Below are positions 8,386 to 18,165 of a stretch of DNA of 64,000 nt, piece by piece. Positions within the stretch are counted from its first letter, which is position 1. Each line of letters begins with the position of its first letter. This DNA is from an uncultured Lachnospiraceae bacterium. GTDB taxonomy: Bacteria; Bacillota; Clostridia; Lachnospirales; Lachnospiraceae. The stretch spans positions 1 to 64,000 of the forward strand of contig CAJTLX010000003.1 in NCBI GenBank assembly GCA_910577165.1, in the 5' to 3' direction. The translations under genes and the position numbers were made by a program. The notes under the pieces are model-generated. The model worked only from the letters and a program-made list of their open reading frames with translations, ran no database searches and was not told the origin of the DNA.

Positions 8386-10050
8386 ATGCCATACGTTATT
8401 GTTATCGCCATCGTCCTGGTGGCTTTATTTATCAAAAGTATTTGTGATGAAAAGAATTATACAAAGAAACTTTATGCAAAGATGGAGCGCGAGTGGGGAG
8501 AGGTGCCAAAAGAGGAGTACTCCGAAAATAAGTACCACTCACTGCAATATTATTACGAGCATCTGCCAAAGGAGCGTGGCGAGATTGATTCCATTACCTG
8601 GAATGATCTTGATATGGATCAGATCTTTATGACGATGAACAATACAGGGTCGGCAGCGGGTGAAGAATATCTGTTTGCGATGCTGCACCGCCTCTCTTTT
8701 TCAAAGGAAGAGCTTGCCGAAAGAAACCGCCTGATGGAGCATTTTGCAAAGAACAAGGCGAAAAGACAGGCACTTCAGGAACAGTTTATGCGCATGGGCA
8801 AGGAACGCAATATCTCGGTCTACGAGTATATTCATCTGCTGCATTTGTTAAAGAGAGAGAGCAATGTGCCGCACTATCTGTGTTTTACCTTTATGTTTGT
8901 GGCACTTGCTCTGATTTTGCTCTATCCTGTGGCGGGGGTAATGTCCGTGATTGTTGTTGGAATATACAATGCGTTTTCTTATTATAAACGCAAGAGTGAG
9001 ATTGAGAAGTATTTCTGTGTTGTGTCCCATCTGATCCGAATGATGGATGGGATGAAAGCACTGACCACACTTGAGGATGAGGCGATCACTGCCTATACAG
9101 CGACAATCAAAAAAAATTTGAAAGCATTTGCCTCCTTTCGCAAGGGGGCGCGCATTGTGGCGGGCAAGAAGCCGACGGGGGACTTGCTTGAGGGGATGAT
9201 CGACTATATCCGTATGCTGTTCCATATTGATCTGATCAAATTTAACAATATGCTACAGATCTTTGACAATAATGAAGCAGAGTTAACAGGACTGTTTGAA
9301 ACAGCGGGATTTTTGGACTCCATGATTGCATCAGCATCCTACCGGACGCTGATGGGGGAGTGGTGTGTTCCGACTCTATCGGAGGGCGCGCCGTTTCTTG
9401 AAACCACCGATCTCTACCATCCGATGCTTGACGAGCCGGTGAAGGCATCGCTCTCGGAGCATCGCAGTGTACTGATTACCGGATCAAATGCCTCCGGAAA
9501 ATCAACATTTATCAAGACCCTTGCCATCAATGCAATCTTAGCGCAGACTATCGATACTGTGATGGCTTCTTCCTGGAATGCAAGCTTTTTTGCTGTTGCC
9601 TCCTCCATGGCACTGCGGGATGATATTTTTAGCAAGGAGAGTTATTATATTGTCGAGATTAAATCCTTAAAGCGGATTATGGATATGGTAAATGAAAAAG
9701 TTCCGGTTCTCTGCTTTGTGGATGAGGTGTTGCGCGGGACAAATACCTTGGAGCGCATTGCGGCCTCAGCGGAGATTCTCTCCTGGTTAGCGGGGGCGAA
9801 CGCAATGTGTTTTGCAGCGACGCACGATATTGAGTTGACGCATATTTTGGAGGAAAAATATTCCAACTACCATTTTCAGGAATATGTAAAGGAGAATGAA
9901 GTTCTGTTTGATTACAGACTTTATCCGGGGAGAGCAGTTTCAAAGAACGCGATCAAACTATTGCGAATGCTTGGCTATGACGAGGGGATGACCGCTCACG
10001 CCGAAGCGCGGGTAAAGCATTTCGAGGAGAGCGGGAGTTGGACGCTTTAA
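8386..10050 (+). CDS. Membrane-anchored MutS-family ATPase
   Basis: A 554-residue protein with the C-terminal ATPase of the MutS superfamily: Walker A ITGSNASGKST (about residues 363-373) and Walker B CFVDEVLRGTN (about 442-452), then an AATHDIELT switch. It lacks the mismatch-recognition and connector domains of MutS. Instead there is an N-terminal membrane helix (residues 3-16) and a hydrophobic pair near 162-195. Such MutS-related proteins with membrane segments occur in Firmicutes, but their role is not known to me. It sits directly before rnhA, mutS and mutL, 18-21 bases from rnhA, so it is probably co-transcribed with repair genes. The RBS is AGGGGAT. Confidence 0.8.
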   Translation: MPYVIVIAIVLVALFIKSICDEKNYTKKLYAKMEREWGEVPKEEYSENKYHSLQYYYEHLPKERGEIDSITWNDLDMDQIFMTMNNTGSAAGEEYLFAMLHRLSFSKEELAERNRLMEHFAKNKAKRQALQEQFMRMGKERNISVYEYIHLLHLLKRESNVPHYLCFTFMFVALALILLYPVAGVMSVIVVGIYNAFSYYKRKSEIEKYFCVVSHLIRMMDGMKALTTLEDEAITAYTATIKKNLKAFASFRKGARIVAGKKPTGDLLEGMIDYIRMLFHIDLIKFNNMLQIFDNNEAELTGLFETAGFLDSMIASASYRTLMGEWCVPTLSEGAPFLETTDLYHPMLDEPVKASLSEHRSVLITGSNASGKSTFIKTLAINAILAQTIDTVMASSWNASFFAVASSMALRDDIFSKESYYIVEIKSLKRIMDMVNEKVPVLCFVDEVLRGTNTLERIAASAEILSWLAGANAMCFAATHDIELTHILEEKYSNYHFQEYVKENEVLFDYRLYPGRAVSKNAIKLLRMLGYDEGMTAHAEARVKHFEESGSWTL

Positions 10051-10071
10051 CCTTATCGGGGAGGAAGGTTG

Positions 10072-10560
10072 ATGAAGGTAACGATTTATACGGACGGCGC
10101 GGCAAGAGGAAATCCGGATGGACCGGGTGGTTATGGTACAATTATTTCTTATATTGACACAAAAGGAAGGGAGCATCTTAGGGAGTATTCAGGCGGGTAT
10201 GTGCGCACGACAAATAACCGGATGGAATTGATGGCTGCTATTGTCGGATTGGAAGCACTAACAAAGCCGTGTGAGGTCACGCTTTACTCGGATTCCCAGT
10301 ATCTGGTCAAAGCGTTTAATGAACACTGGATTGAGGCTTGGATAAAAAAGGCCTGGAAGCGCGGCGACAATGAGCCGGTGAAAAATGTGGATCTTTGGAA
10401 GCGTCTGCTCTCAGCAAAGGCTCCCCACACCGTAGTGTTTTGCTGGGTAAAAGGTCATGATGGACACCCACAAAATGAGCGTTGTGACAGACTTGCAACA
10501 GCGGCAGCGGACGGAGAAAACCTGATGATAGACTCCGGGGCAGAAGAAAAGACAAAGTAG
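10072..10560 (+). CDS. rnhA: Ribonuclease HI
   Basis: Cleaves the RNA strand of RNA-DNA hybrids. The 162-residue length is normal. The four acidic residues are visible in YTDGAARGNP, NNRMELMAA, YSDSQYLVKAF and the NERCDRLA segment, with the histidine loop VKGHDGHPQNE. The ATG at 10072 follows GGGGAGGAAGG; a TTG one codon earlier is a possible alternative. It lies between the MutS-like gene and mutS, 13 bases before the mutS ATG, in one operon. Confidence 0.95.
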   Translation: MKVTIYTDGAARGNPDGPGGYGTIISYIDTKGREHLREYSGGYVRTTNNRMELMAAIVGLEALTKPCEVTLYSDSQYLVKAFNEHWIEAWIKKAWKRGDNEPVKNVDLWKRLLSAKAPHTVVFCWVKGHDGHPQNERCDRLATAAADGENLMIDSGAEEKTK

Positions 10561-10573
10561 GGAGGTCAAGAAA

Positions 10574-13261
10574 ATGGCAGAAGAAGCATCGGTAAAGTCA
10601 ACGAGAACGCAAGAGATCCTGGTACAGACAATGAATCCGGATGAGTTTGCCAATGTGACACCGATGATGCAGAGTTATCTGGAGACAAAAGAACAGTATA
10701 AGGATTGCATTTTATTTTATCGTCTCGGAGATTTTTACGAGATGTTTTTTGAGGACGCAGTGACGGCTTCAAGGGAGTTAGAACTTACCTTAACCGGAAA
10801 GTCCTGCGGAATTTCCGGTCGCGCGGCGATGTGCGGCGTGCCGCACCATGCCTTGGAAGGGTACCTGACCAAACTTGTGGAGAGGGGTTACCGTGTGGCG
10901 ATCTGTGAGCAGGTGGAAGATCCGAAAATGTCCAAAGGTTTGGTAAAGCGCGAGGTAATTCGCGTTGTCACCCCCGGTACAAATATTGACAGTCAGTCTC
11001 AGGATGCAAAGCGCAACAATTACCTGATGGGGGTGGTGGAACAAAAAGGGGTATTTGGAATTTCCACTGTAGATGTCTCGACGGGGGATTATTATGTAAC
11101 AGAAGTGGGCAGCGCAAGGGGGATTCTGGATGAAATATATAAATTTTCGCCGTCGGAAATTATCTGCAGTCCGGCGTTTTTCTCGTGTGGCATTCCGGTA
11201 GAAGAACTAAGAGAGCGATATCATATCGCGATCGCAGAGTTAGAAGAGTGGTATTATAATATGGAACTCTGCAAAAAAGCACTGATGGATCATTTTCATA
11301 CGGGAACACTTACCGGGCTTGGGCTTTCCGACTATACTGCTGGTTGTGCTGCTGCCGGGGCAGTGTTACAGTACCTTTTGGAAACACAGAAAAATTCGCT
11401 GGAACAGTTAACGCATATTACGCCGTATGCGACAAACCGCTATATGGTTCTTGATACTTCTACAAGGCGCAATTTAGAGCTTGTGGAAACTTTGCGCGAA
11501 AAGACGAAGCGCGGATCGCTTTTGTGGGTATTAGATAAGACGAAGACGGCGATGGGCGCGAGGCTGATGCGCAATTTTATTGAGCAGCCCTTAATTGATC
11601 CGGAAGAGATCTGCGCGCGCTATGACGCGGTCGAAGAGCTGAATGCGCAGATAATCACGCGCGATGAACTGCGCGAATATTTAAACGCGGTCTACGATCT
11701 TGAACGTCTGATGGGAAAGGTGAGCTACCGCAGCGCGAATCCGCGCGATCTGCTCTCGTTCGCCTCCTCCTTAACCATGCTCCCCCCGATCAAATGTCTG
11801 CTTGAGGAGATGAGATCTGCAGAACTTTTCGCGATCTTTTCCGATCTTGACCCACTTGGCGATCTCTGCGATCTGATCGGACGCGCGATCGAGCCGGAAG
11901 CACCGATCTCTCTGACAGATGGCGGAATTATCCGCGCCGGGTACAGCGAGGAAGTGGATGTGTTAAAAAGTGCGAAGACGGAGGGCAAAAACTGGATCGC
12001 TGAGATTGAGCAGAGAGAAAGGGAAAAAACAGGAATTAAAAATTTACGCATCAAATACAACAAAGTATTTGGGTACTATCTTGAAGTGACGAATTCATTT
12101 AAGGAACTTGTGCCGGCGGACTGGACAAGAAAGGCGACGACCACCGGCGCGGAGCGTTATATCACCACGGAGTTAAAGGAATTAGAAGACAAGATTTTAA
12201 ATGCAGAGGAGAAACTTACTGCACTTGAATATGAACTGTTTTCACAGATTCGGGAGAAGATTGCGGGGGAGGTTGAGCGAATTCAGCGCACGGCAAAAGC
12301 GGTAGCCAAACTTGATGTGTACGCCTCGCTCGCGTTTGTGGCGGAGCGGGGAAATTTTGTCAGACCAAGAGTCAATACCGACGGCATTATTGAGATTAAG
12401 GAAGGGCGGCATCCGGTGGTGGAGCGGATGTTGGAAAACGATGCCTTTGTGGCGAACGATACATACCTCGACAATGACGCGCACCGATTAGCGATTATCA
12501 CCGGACCGAACATGGCGGGGAAGTCCACCTATATGCGCCAGACCGCGCTGATTGTACTGCTTGCGCAGATTGGCTCCTTTGTCCCTGCTACTAAGGCAAA
12601 TATCGGGATTGTGGATCGTATTTTTACACGCGTTGGCGCGTCGGATGATCTCGCCTCCGGACAGAGTACCTTTATGGTGGAGATGACCGAGGTTGCCAAT
12701 ATTTTGCGAAATGCGACAAAGCACAGTTTGCTGATCTTAGATGAGATCGGGAGGGGTACATCCACCTTTGACGGGCTAAGCATTGCTTGGGCAGTCGCCG
12801 AACATATCAACAGCAAGGACAATATTGGGGCGAAAACTTTGTTTGCTACACATTATCATGAACTGACTGAGCTTGAGGGCAAGCTTTACGGCGTGAACAA
12901 TTACTGCATTGCGGTAAAAGAATCGGGCGAGGATATTGTCTTTTTGCGAAAGATTATAAAGGGCGGTGCGGACAAAAGCTATGGAATTCAGGTAGCAAGG
13001 CTTGCGGGCGTGCCGGGGGCAGTGCTTGACCGCGCACTAGAGATCGCGGAAAAGTTAAATGAGAATGATATGGCAGATAGAGCAAAACACCTGACAACAA
13101 ATACAAAGGAGATAAAAACTTCTCCACCTGTCACGCCAAAAGAGCAATCACAGCAGGATGAACTATTAAGGGAATTAAAAGCACTTGAGCTTGCCAATAT
13201 GACCCCGCTTGCCGCACTGAACAAATTGTATGAGCTGCAGGCGATCGCAGCGAAAATGTAG
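10574..13261 (+). CDS. mutS: DNA mismatch repair protein MutS
   Basis: Recognises mismatches and small loops and hands over to MutL. The 895-residue protein has the MutS I mismatch-binding domain with DFYEMFFEDA (Phe-x-Glu), the connector and lever domains, and the ATPase with Walker A GPNMAGKST near residue 644 and LDEIGRGTSTFDG. The C-terminal part (KEIKTSPPVTPKEQS) is a variable linker to a short helical tail. Followed after 20 bases by mutL; the pair belongs to an operon running from the MutS-like gene towards miaA. The RBS is GGGAGGTC before 10574. Confidence 0.98.
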   Translation: MAEEASVKSTRTQEILVQTMNPDEFANVTPMMQSYLETKEQYKDCILFYRLGDFYEMFFEDAVTASRELELTLTGKSCGISGRAAMCGVPHHALEGYLTKLVERGYRVAICEQVEDPKMSKGLVKREVIRVVTPGTNIDSQSQDAKRNNYLMGVVEQKGVFGISTVDVSTGDYYVTEVGSARGILDEIYKFSPSEIICSPAFFSCGIPVEELRERYHIAIAELEEWYYNMELCKKALMDHFHTGTLTGLGLSDYTAGCAAAGAVLQYLLETQKNSLEQLTHITPYATNRYMVLDTSTRRNLELVETLREKTKRGSLLWVLDKTKTAMGARLMRNFIEQPLIDPEEICARYDAVEELNAQIITRDELREYLNAVYDLERLMGKVSYRSANPRDLLSFASSLTMLPPIKCLLEEMRSAELFAIFSDLDPLGDLCDLIGRAIEPEAPISLTDGGIIRAGYSEEVDVLKSAKTEGKNWIAEIEQREREKTGIKNLRIKYNKVFGYYLEVTNSFKELVPADWTRKATTTGAERYITTELKELEDKILNAEEKLTALEYELFSQIREKIAGEVERIQRTAKAVAKLDVYASLAFVAERGNFVRPRVNTDGIIEIKEGRHPVVERMLENDAFVANDTYLDNDAHRLAIITGPNMAGKSTYMRQTALIVLLAQIGSFVPATKANIGIVDRIFTRVGASDDLASGQSTFMVEMTEVANILRNATKHSLLILDEIGRGTSTFDGLSIAWAVAEHINSKDNIGAKTLFATHYHELTELEGKLYGVNNYCIAVKESGEDIVFLRKIIKGGADKSYGIQVARLAGVPGAVLDRALEIAEKLNENDMADRAKHLTTNTKEIKTSPPVTPKEQSQQDELLRELKALELANMTPLAALNKLYELQAIAAKM

Positions 13262-13281
13262 GAACAAGGAGAGGAGCCGCC

Positions 13282-15237
13282 ATGGGAAAAATTCATCTTC
13301 TGGATTCGGATACAATCAATCAAATTGCTGCGGGGGAGGTGGTGGAACGCCCGGCTTCGGTGGTGAAGGAGTTAGTGGAGAATGCGGTTGATGCTGGGGC
13401 AAGTTTTGTGACCGCGGAGATAAAGGAGGGGGGACTTTCTTTTATCCGCATTACGGACAATGGCACGGGGATGGCAAAGGAAGACGTTCCGACGGCATTT
13501 TTTCGGCACGCGACAAGCAAGATTTCCACAGCACTTGATCTGCTTTCCGTCAAAAGTCTTGGATTTCGCGGTGAGGCACTCTCAAGTATTGCCGCGGTTT
13601 CCATGGTGGAGTTAGTGACGAAGATGCGCGGAGAATTCAGCGGGTGCCGGTATCTCATTGAGGGTGGGAAAGAGAAGGAATGTTCCGAGGTCGGCGCGCC
13701 AGAAGGTACCACTTTTATTGTGAGAACACTTTTTTACAACACTCCGGCAAGGCGCAAATTTTTAAAATCCGCAGTGACGGAAGCTGGCTATATCAGTGAT
13801 CTGATGGCGCGTTTTGCCGTGGCGCACCCGGAGATCACCTTTAAATTTATCAACAATGGAAAGACGATGTTGCAGACCCCAGGAAATGGAAATTTAAAGG
13901 ACTGCATCTATCATGTTTACGGGCGCGAGACAGCAGCAGCACTTGTCGAGGCGACAGGGGCGGCGGGAAAAATAAAACTCACTGGATTTCTTGGCAAGCC
14001 GGTGATCTCGCGGGGCAACCGCAATTATGAGAATTATTTTATCAATGGGAGATATATTAAGAGCAATATTATCAGCAAGGCGATTGAGGAAGCATACAAA
14101 CCCTACGCAATGCAACATAAATATCCATTTACCGCGCTGCATTTTATGATTCCTACGGAGGAAATTGATGTCAACGTGCATCCAACAAAATTAGAAGTGC
14201 GCTTTGCGGACGGCGAAAGTTTGTATCAACTTGTTTACCGGACGGTACAAAACGCACTCTCCGGGAAAAATATGATCCCCGATGTATTACTTACCCCGGA
14301 AAAAAAGGTGCGGACAGTATATGTGCCGACACCGGAGGGGTTTGAACATGGGCGGATGGCACAAACCAAAGAATCCGTGCGGGATGAGGCAGCCCGTGTG
14401 CGCGAGGAAGCAATTCGAAAGACGCTCGCTGACCCGCTTTTTTTGGCGGGAGATAAATCTTTTCCCGCATCAGAAAAAGAAATGCAGGAAAAGAGCCTAA
14501 AGGAAAAGAAGTCAGAGGTAGAGGAGTTACAAGAAGAGAAACCCCTTGTGCGAGAAAAGATCTCCTATGGCGGGGAAGATACCAAAAATATTCAGCAATC
14601 TCTTTTTGAAGTCTCAGAACAAAAGAAGGTGGCTTTCCTTGATCCAAAGCAGGAAGAGAATCATCGCATTATCGGTCAATTGTTCGCCACCTACTGGCTG
14701 GTGGAGTTTCGCGAGCAATTATTTATTATTGACCAGCACGCGGCGCATGAAAAGATACTGTATGAGAGGACGATGGCGCGTATGAGAGCAAAAGATACTT
14801 TCCTTTCGCAGATGCTTACCCCACCCATCATTCTCTCCCTTTCCCTGCGAGAGGAGGAAGCATTAAATCGCCATATGGATGCATTTTGCTCTCTTGGCTT
14901 TGCGATCGAGGCATTTGGGGGCAGAGAATATGCGGTAAGCGCGTTGCCCGCCGATCTGTACGGGGTGGATGGAAAGGCGTTGTTAATAGAGATGCTTGAT
15001 CATATGGTGGAGGAGCCGCTTGTTGGCACACCTGCCCTGATCCAGGAAAAAATCGCCGCACTCTCATGCAAGGCGGCAGTAAAGGGAAATACCCGCCTGT
15101 CCGATAGGGAGGCGAGGGCATTGATCCATGAACTTTTACAGCTTGAACATCCATTTCACTGTCCTCATGGCAGACCAATTATTATCTCAATGACAAAGGG
15201 AGAATTGGAGCGCGAATTTAAGCGGATTGTCAACTAG
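13282..15237 (+). CDS. mutL: DNA mismatch repair protein MutL
   Basis: A GHKL ATPase that couples MutS to downstream repair. The N-terminal 330 residues hold the ATP motifs ENAVDAGA, DNGTGM and GFRGEALSS, and the transducer with NVHPTKLEVRF. A charged linker (about 370-450, rich in Glu and Lys) leads to the C-terminal dimerisation domain, which contains QHAAHEKILYE, an endonuclease-site motif (DQHAxxERxxYE), and CPHGRP; species without MutH use this nicking activity. Length 651 is usual. RBS GGAGAGGAG. It is followed after 16 bases by miaA. Confidence 0.98.
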   Translation: MGKIHLLDSDTINQIAAGEVVERPASVVKELVENAVDAGASFVTAEIKEGGLSFIRITDNGTGMAKEDVPTAFFRHATSKISTALDLLSVKSLGFRGEALSSIAAVSMVELVTKMRGEFSGCRYLIEGGKEKECSEVGAPEGTTFIVRTLFYNTPARRKFLKSAVTEAGYISDLMARFAVAHPEITFKFINNGKTMLQTPGNGNLKDCIYHVYGRETAAALVEATGAAGKIKLTGFLGKPVISRGNRNYENYFINGRYIKSNIISKAIEEAYKPYAMQHKYPFTALHFMIPTEEIDVNVHPTKLEVRFADGESLYQLVYRTVQNALSGKNMIPDVLLTPEKKVRTVYVPTPEGFEHGRMAQTKESVRDEAARVREEAIRKTLADPLFLAGDKSFPASEKEMQEKSLKEKKSEVEELQEEKPLVREKISYGGEDTKNIQQSLFEVSEQKKVAFLDPKQEENHRIIGQLFATYWLVEFREQLFIIDQHAAHEKILYERTMARMRAKDTFLSQMLTPPIILSLSLREEEALNRHMDAFCSLGFAIEAFGGREYAVSALPADLYGVDGKALLIEMLDHMVEEPLVGTPALIQEKIAALSCKAAVKGNTRLSDREARALIHELLQLEHPFHCPHGRPIIISMTKGELEREFKRIVN

Positions 15238-15253
15238 CTAAAGGAGGAGGAAA

Positions 15254-16201
15254 ATGCAGCAGGAGAAAAAGAGACTGATTGTGTTGACGGGACCGACGGC
15301 TGTCGGAAAAACAAAACTTTCTATCGCACTTGTCCGTGCGGTAGGCGGTGAGATTATCTCTGCGGATTCCATGCAGGTATACCGCGGAATGGATATTGGG
15401 ACAGCAAAGATCACTCCTGAGGAAATGGGGGGAATTCCGCATCATTTAATTGATATTTTATCGCCCAAGGAAGAATTTAATGTAGTGAGTTTCCAAAAAT
15501 TGGCAATGAAGGCAATGGAGGGGATCTACGCGCGGGAAAAAATTCCTGTGATTGTGGGCGGAACCGGATTTTATATTCAGGCAGTGACAAACGCGATTGA
15601 TTTTACCGAATCGGAAGCGGATGCGGCACTGCGTGAAGAATTGTTTGATTTTGCGCGGGAACATGGTGCAGCAGCACTGCACAAAAAGCTTGAGATGGTG
15701 GATAGTGTGGCGGCAGCACAGATCCATGAAAACAATATCAAGCGCGTCGTTCGCGCTCTTGAGTATTATGCGCAGACAAAGAAGCCTATCTCGGAGCATA
15801 ATGAGGAGCAGACAAAGCGTACTTCCCCTTACGAATTATATTATTTTGTGCTGACCGCACCGCGCGCTCTTTTATATGAAGCTATCAACAGGCGGGTGGA
15901 TCAGATGATGACGGACGGTTTTCTTGATGAGGTGAAGCACTTAAAAGCGCAGGGCGTGACGAGAGGGATGTTGTCGATGCAGGGACTTGGCTACAAGGAA
16001 TTGTTTGCCTACCTTGACGGGGAGATAACCCTTGAAAATGCCAAAGAGTTGATCAAGCGCGATACAAGACATTTTGCGAAGCGGCAGCTGACCTGGTTTA
16101 AGAGGGAACGGGGAGTGATTTGGGTGGACAAATCTAAGTATCAGTTTGATGAGGCAAAAATCCTGGATGCGATGCTTGCCCTGCTGCCCAAAAAAGGGTG
16201 A
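15254..16201 (+). CDS. miaA: tRNA dimethylallyltransferase
   Basis: Adds a dimethylallyl group to A37 of tRNAs reading UNN codons. The 315-residue protein starts with the P-loop GPTAVGKTKLS and has SADSMQVYRGMDIGTAK, PHHLIDI and GGTGFYIQA, all MiaA signatures. The RBS AAGGAGGAGG is strong. It lies 16 bases after mutL, the standard Firmicute order. In many Clostridia hfq follows; here a membrane protein gene follows instead, overlapping by a few bases if its earliest start is used. Confidence 0.97.
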   Translation: MQQEKKRLIVLTGPTAVGKTKLSIALVRAVGGEIISADSMQVYRGMDIGTAKITPEEMGGIPHHLIDILSPKEEFNVVSFQKLAMKAMEGIYAREKIPVIVGGTGFYIQAVTNAIDFTESEADAALREELFDFAREHGAAALHKKLEMVDSVAAAQIHENNIKRVVRALEYYAQTKKPISEHNEEQTKRTSPYELYYFVLTAPRALLYEAINRRVDQMMTDGFLDEVKHLKAQGVTRGMLSMQGLGYKELFAYLDGEITLENAKELIKRDTRHFAKRQLTWFKRERGVIWVDKSKYQFDEAKILDAMLALLPKKG

Positions 16202-16248
16202 AAAATTGTTTTTTAGATTGCCGCATATGCGGCGGAATGAGAGGAAAG

Positions 16249-16749
16249 ATGAAAGAACAAGATGAATTGAAAAAAATTGCAAATCAGCCCGCAGTTAAGC
16301 GGCGTTCCCTGTTAAGTCCAAATGAGCGATCCGTTATATTTGGCATTTTATTTGCTATACTTGCAGGACTTTTAACGCTCTCACTCGATCTGATTGCTGT
16401 GCCGGAAAAAGATTCTACACTCTGGATTTTGATCGTGTTTTTGTACGCGCTTCTGATTTTGATTACCGTGTTAATCGAGCGTTTCTTAATTCAAAAGTTC
16501 GAGGTTCGGCGCACGCTGTATTATGCTGTTGTCCATGTAATGCTTTTACTTGCGATTATCACGCTGATTATTATGGGGGTAAGGCATCCGGAGTCCATAT
16601 ACAATGTCTCCACTGAATTTTCTTACGCGATGGCGATCGGATTTACGGAAATCGCGCTTTTTCTCTATCATCTGGGAAGAGTGATTGTCCTTGCAATTGT
16701 AAATCATGCAAAGGATAAGCCGACAAAAACTGTGGGAAACAGAAAATAA
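16249..16749 (+). CDS. Four-helix integral membrane protein of unknown function
   Basis: About 166 residues from the ATG at 16249, or up to 183 from a GTG at 16198 that overlaps the miaA stop. Four hydrophobic stretches are clear: FGILFAILAGLLTLSLDLI, WILIVFLYALLILITVLI, YYAVVHVMLLLAIITLII and FTEIALFLYHLGRVIVLAIV. The N-terminus is charged and cytoplasmic-looking. I recognise no family. It occupies the position where hfq often lies in Clostridia but has no Sm features. Probably co-transcribed with miaA and the PLP enzyme that starts 19 bases downstream. Confidence 0.75.
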   Translation: MKEQDELKKIANQPAVKRRSLLSPNERSVIFGILFAILAGLLTLSLDLIAVPEKDSTLWILIVFLYALLILITVLIERFLIQKFEVRRTLYYAVVHVMLLLAIITLIIMGVRHPESIYNVSTEFSYAMAIGFTEIALFLYHLGRVIVLAIVNHAKDKPTKTVGNRK

Positions 16750-16767
16750 AAAACAGGGGAATTTGTT

Positions 16768-18078
16768 ATGAAAGAAATAGAACAGATCTATAAAGAACTT
16801 GGAATTTGTCCAGAACTTTATGATTATGCAAAAAAAATCCTAGCCCGTTTAATGCCGCGCTTTGAAAAGATTGATCTAGTGGCGGAGTATAATCAGATGA
16901 AAGTATTAAAGGCGATGCAGAAAAACCGGGTCTGTGAGGCACATTTTCAGGCTTCGACCGGGTACGGCTACAACGATGCCGGGCGCGAAGCACTCGAGGC
17001 AGTCTATGCGGATGTATTTCACACGGAGGCTGCACTCGTGCGCCCGCAACTTACCTGCGGTACCCACGCGCTTACTGTGGCACTCTCTGCCAATCTTCGA
17101 CCGGGGGATGAGCTTCTCTCGCCTGTCGGGAAACCGTATGATACACTTGAGGGGGTGATTGGGATAGGGGAGGAAGGCGGGGAGAACAGGCACCTTACCG
17201 GAAGCCTTAGCGAATATGGCATAAGCTATCGCCAGGTGGATCTTTTGCCCGACGGAAGCTTTGATTTTGAGGGAATTAAAGCGGCGATTAACGGGAGGAC
17301 GCATCTTGTTACAATTCAGCGTTCAAAGGGATACCAGACCCGCCCGACACTCTCCGTAGAAAAGATTGGCGAGTTGATCCGCTTTGTCAAGAAAATCAAG
17401 CCAGATCTCATCTGTATGGTGGATAACTGTTATGGTGAGTTTGTGGAAACCATGGAGCCAAGTGATGTCGGGGCGGATCTATGTGTCGGATCACTTATCA
17501 AAAATCCGGGGGGTGGCTTAGCTCCAATCGGCGGCTATATTGCGGGGAGAGAGGAGCTTATTACGCAGTGTGCATATCGGCTGACCGCACCGGGGCTTGG
17601 AAGCGAAGTTGGCGCGACACTCGGATTGAATCAGAAATTTTTTCAGGGCTTCTTTATGGCTCCTACCGTAACCGCGGGGGCGTTAAAGGGCGCGATTTTT
17701 GCGGCTGCACTGTTTGAGTCCTTCGGCTATCCGGTAATTCCGAATAGTAAGGAAAAACGCCATGATATTATTCAGGCAGTCACGCTAGAAACCCCGGAGG
17801 CATTGATTGCCTTCTGTAAGGGGATTCAGGCAGCCGCTCCGGTGGATTCCTTTGTCGATCCGGAGCCTGGCGATATGCCAGGATATACCTCCAAGGTGAT
17901 TATGGCGGCGGGCGCGTTTGTGCAGGGCAGTTCCATCGAACTTTCGGCGGATGGACCACTAAGTCCTCCCTACGCGGTCTATTTTCAGGGCGGACTTACC
18001 TGGTATCACGCAAAACTTGGGATTTTGCGGGCGGCGCAGGAACTAATCAATGAAAAGATTGTAAGAATTTTTGATTGA
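16768..18078 (+). CDS. Methionine gamma-lyase family / aluminium-resistance-type PLP enzyme
   Basis: A 436-residue fold-type I PLP enzyme of the family often annotated as methionine gamma-lyase family or aluminium resistance protein (YnbB in Bacillus). Visible are STGYGYNDAGREALE near the N-terminus, a GTHALTVAL cofactor loop, MVDNCYGEFVE with the ring-stacking Asp, and the lysine in GSLIKNPGGG that should bind PLP. The natural substrate of this family is not settled. It sits after miaA in many Clostridia and Bacilli, which agrees with this gene order. RBS AGGGGAATT before the ATG at 16768. Confidence 0.85.
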   Translation: MKEIEQIYKELGICPELYDYAKKILARLMPRFEKIDLVAEYNQMKVLKAMQKNRVCEAHFQASTGYGYNDAGREALEAVYADVFHTEAALVRPQLTCGTHALTVALSANLRPGDELLSPVGKPYDTLEGVIGIGEEGGENRHLTGSLSEYGISYRQVDLLPDGSFDFEGIKAAINGRTHLVTIQRSKGYQTRPTLSVEKIGELIRFVKKIKPDLICMVDNCYGEFVETMEPSDVGADLCVGSLIKNPGGGLAPIGGYIAGREELITQCAYRLTAPGLGSEVGATLGLNQKFFQGFFMAPTVTAGALKGAIFAAALFESFGYPVIPNSKEKRHDIIQAVTLETPEALIAFCKGIQAAAPVDSFVDPEPGDMPGYTSKVIMAAGAFVQGSSIELSADGPLSPPYAVYFQGGLTWYHAKLGILRAAQELINEKIVRIFD

Positions 18079-18165
18079 GAGTATACAAATCAAAGAAAAT
18101 GTGGTAAAATAGAATGGATTATGATGGGAGGACAAGTTCTGACCATTGCGGAAATGAGGTGCAAT

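Noticed and set aside
9677..9943. Minus-strand ORFs inside the MutS-like gene
   Set aside because: They mirror the coding strand's codon bias; no start signal or recognisable domain.
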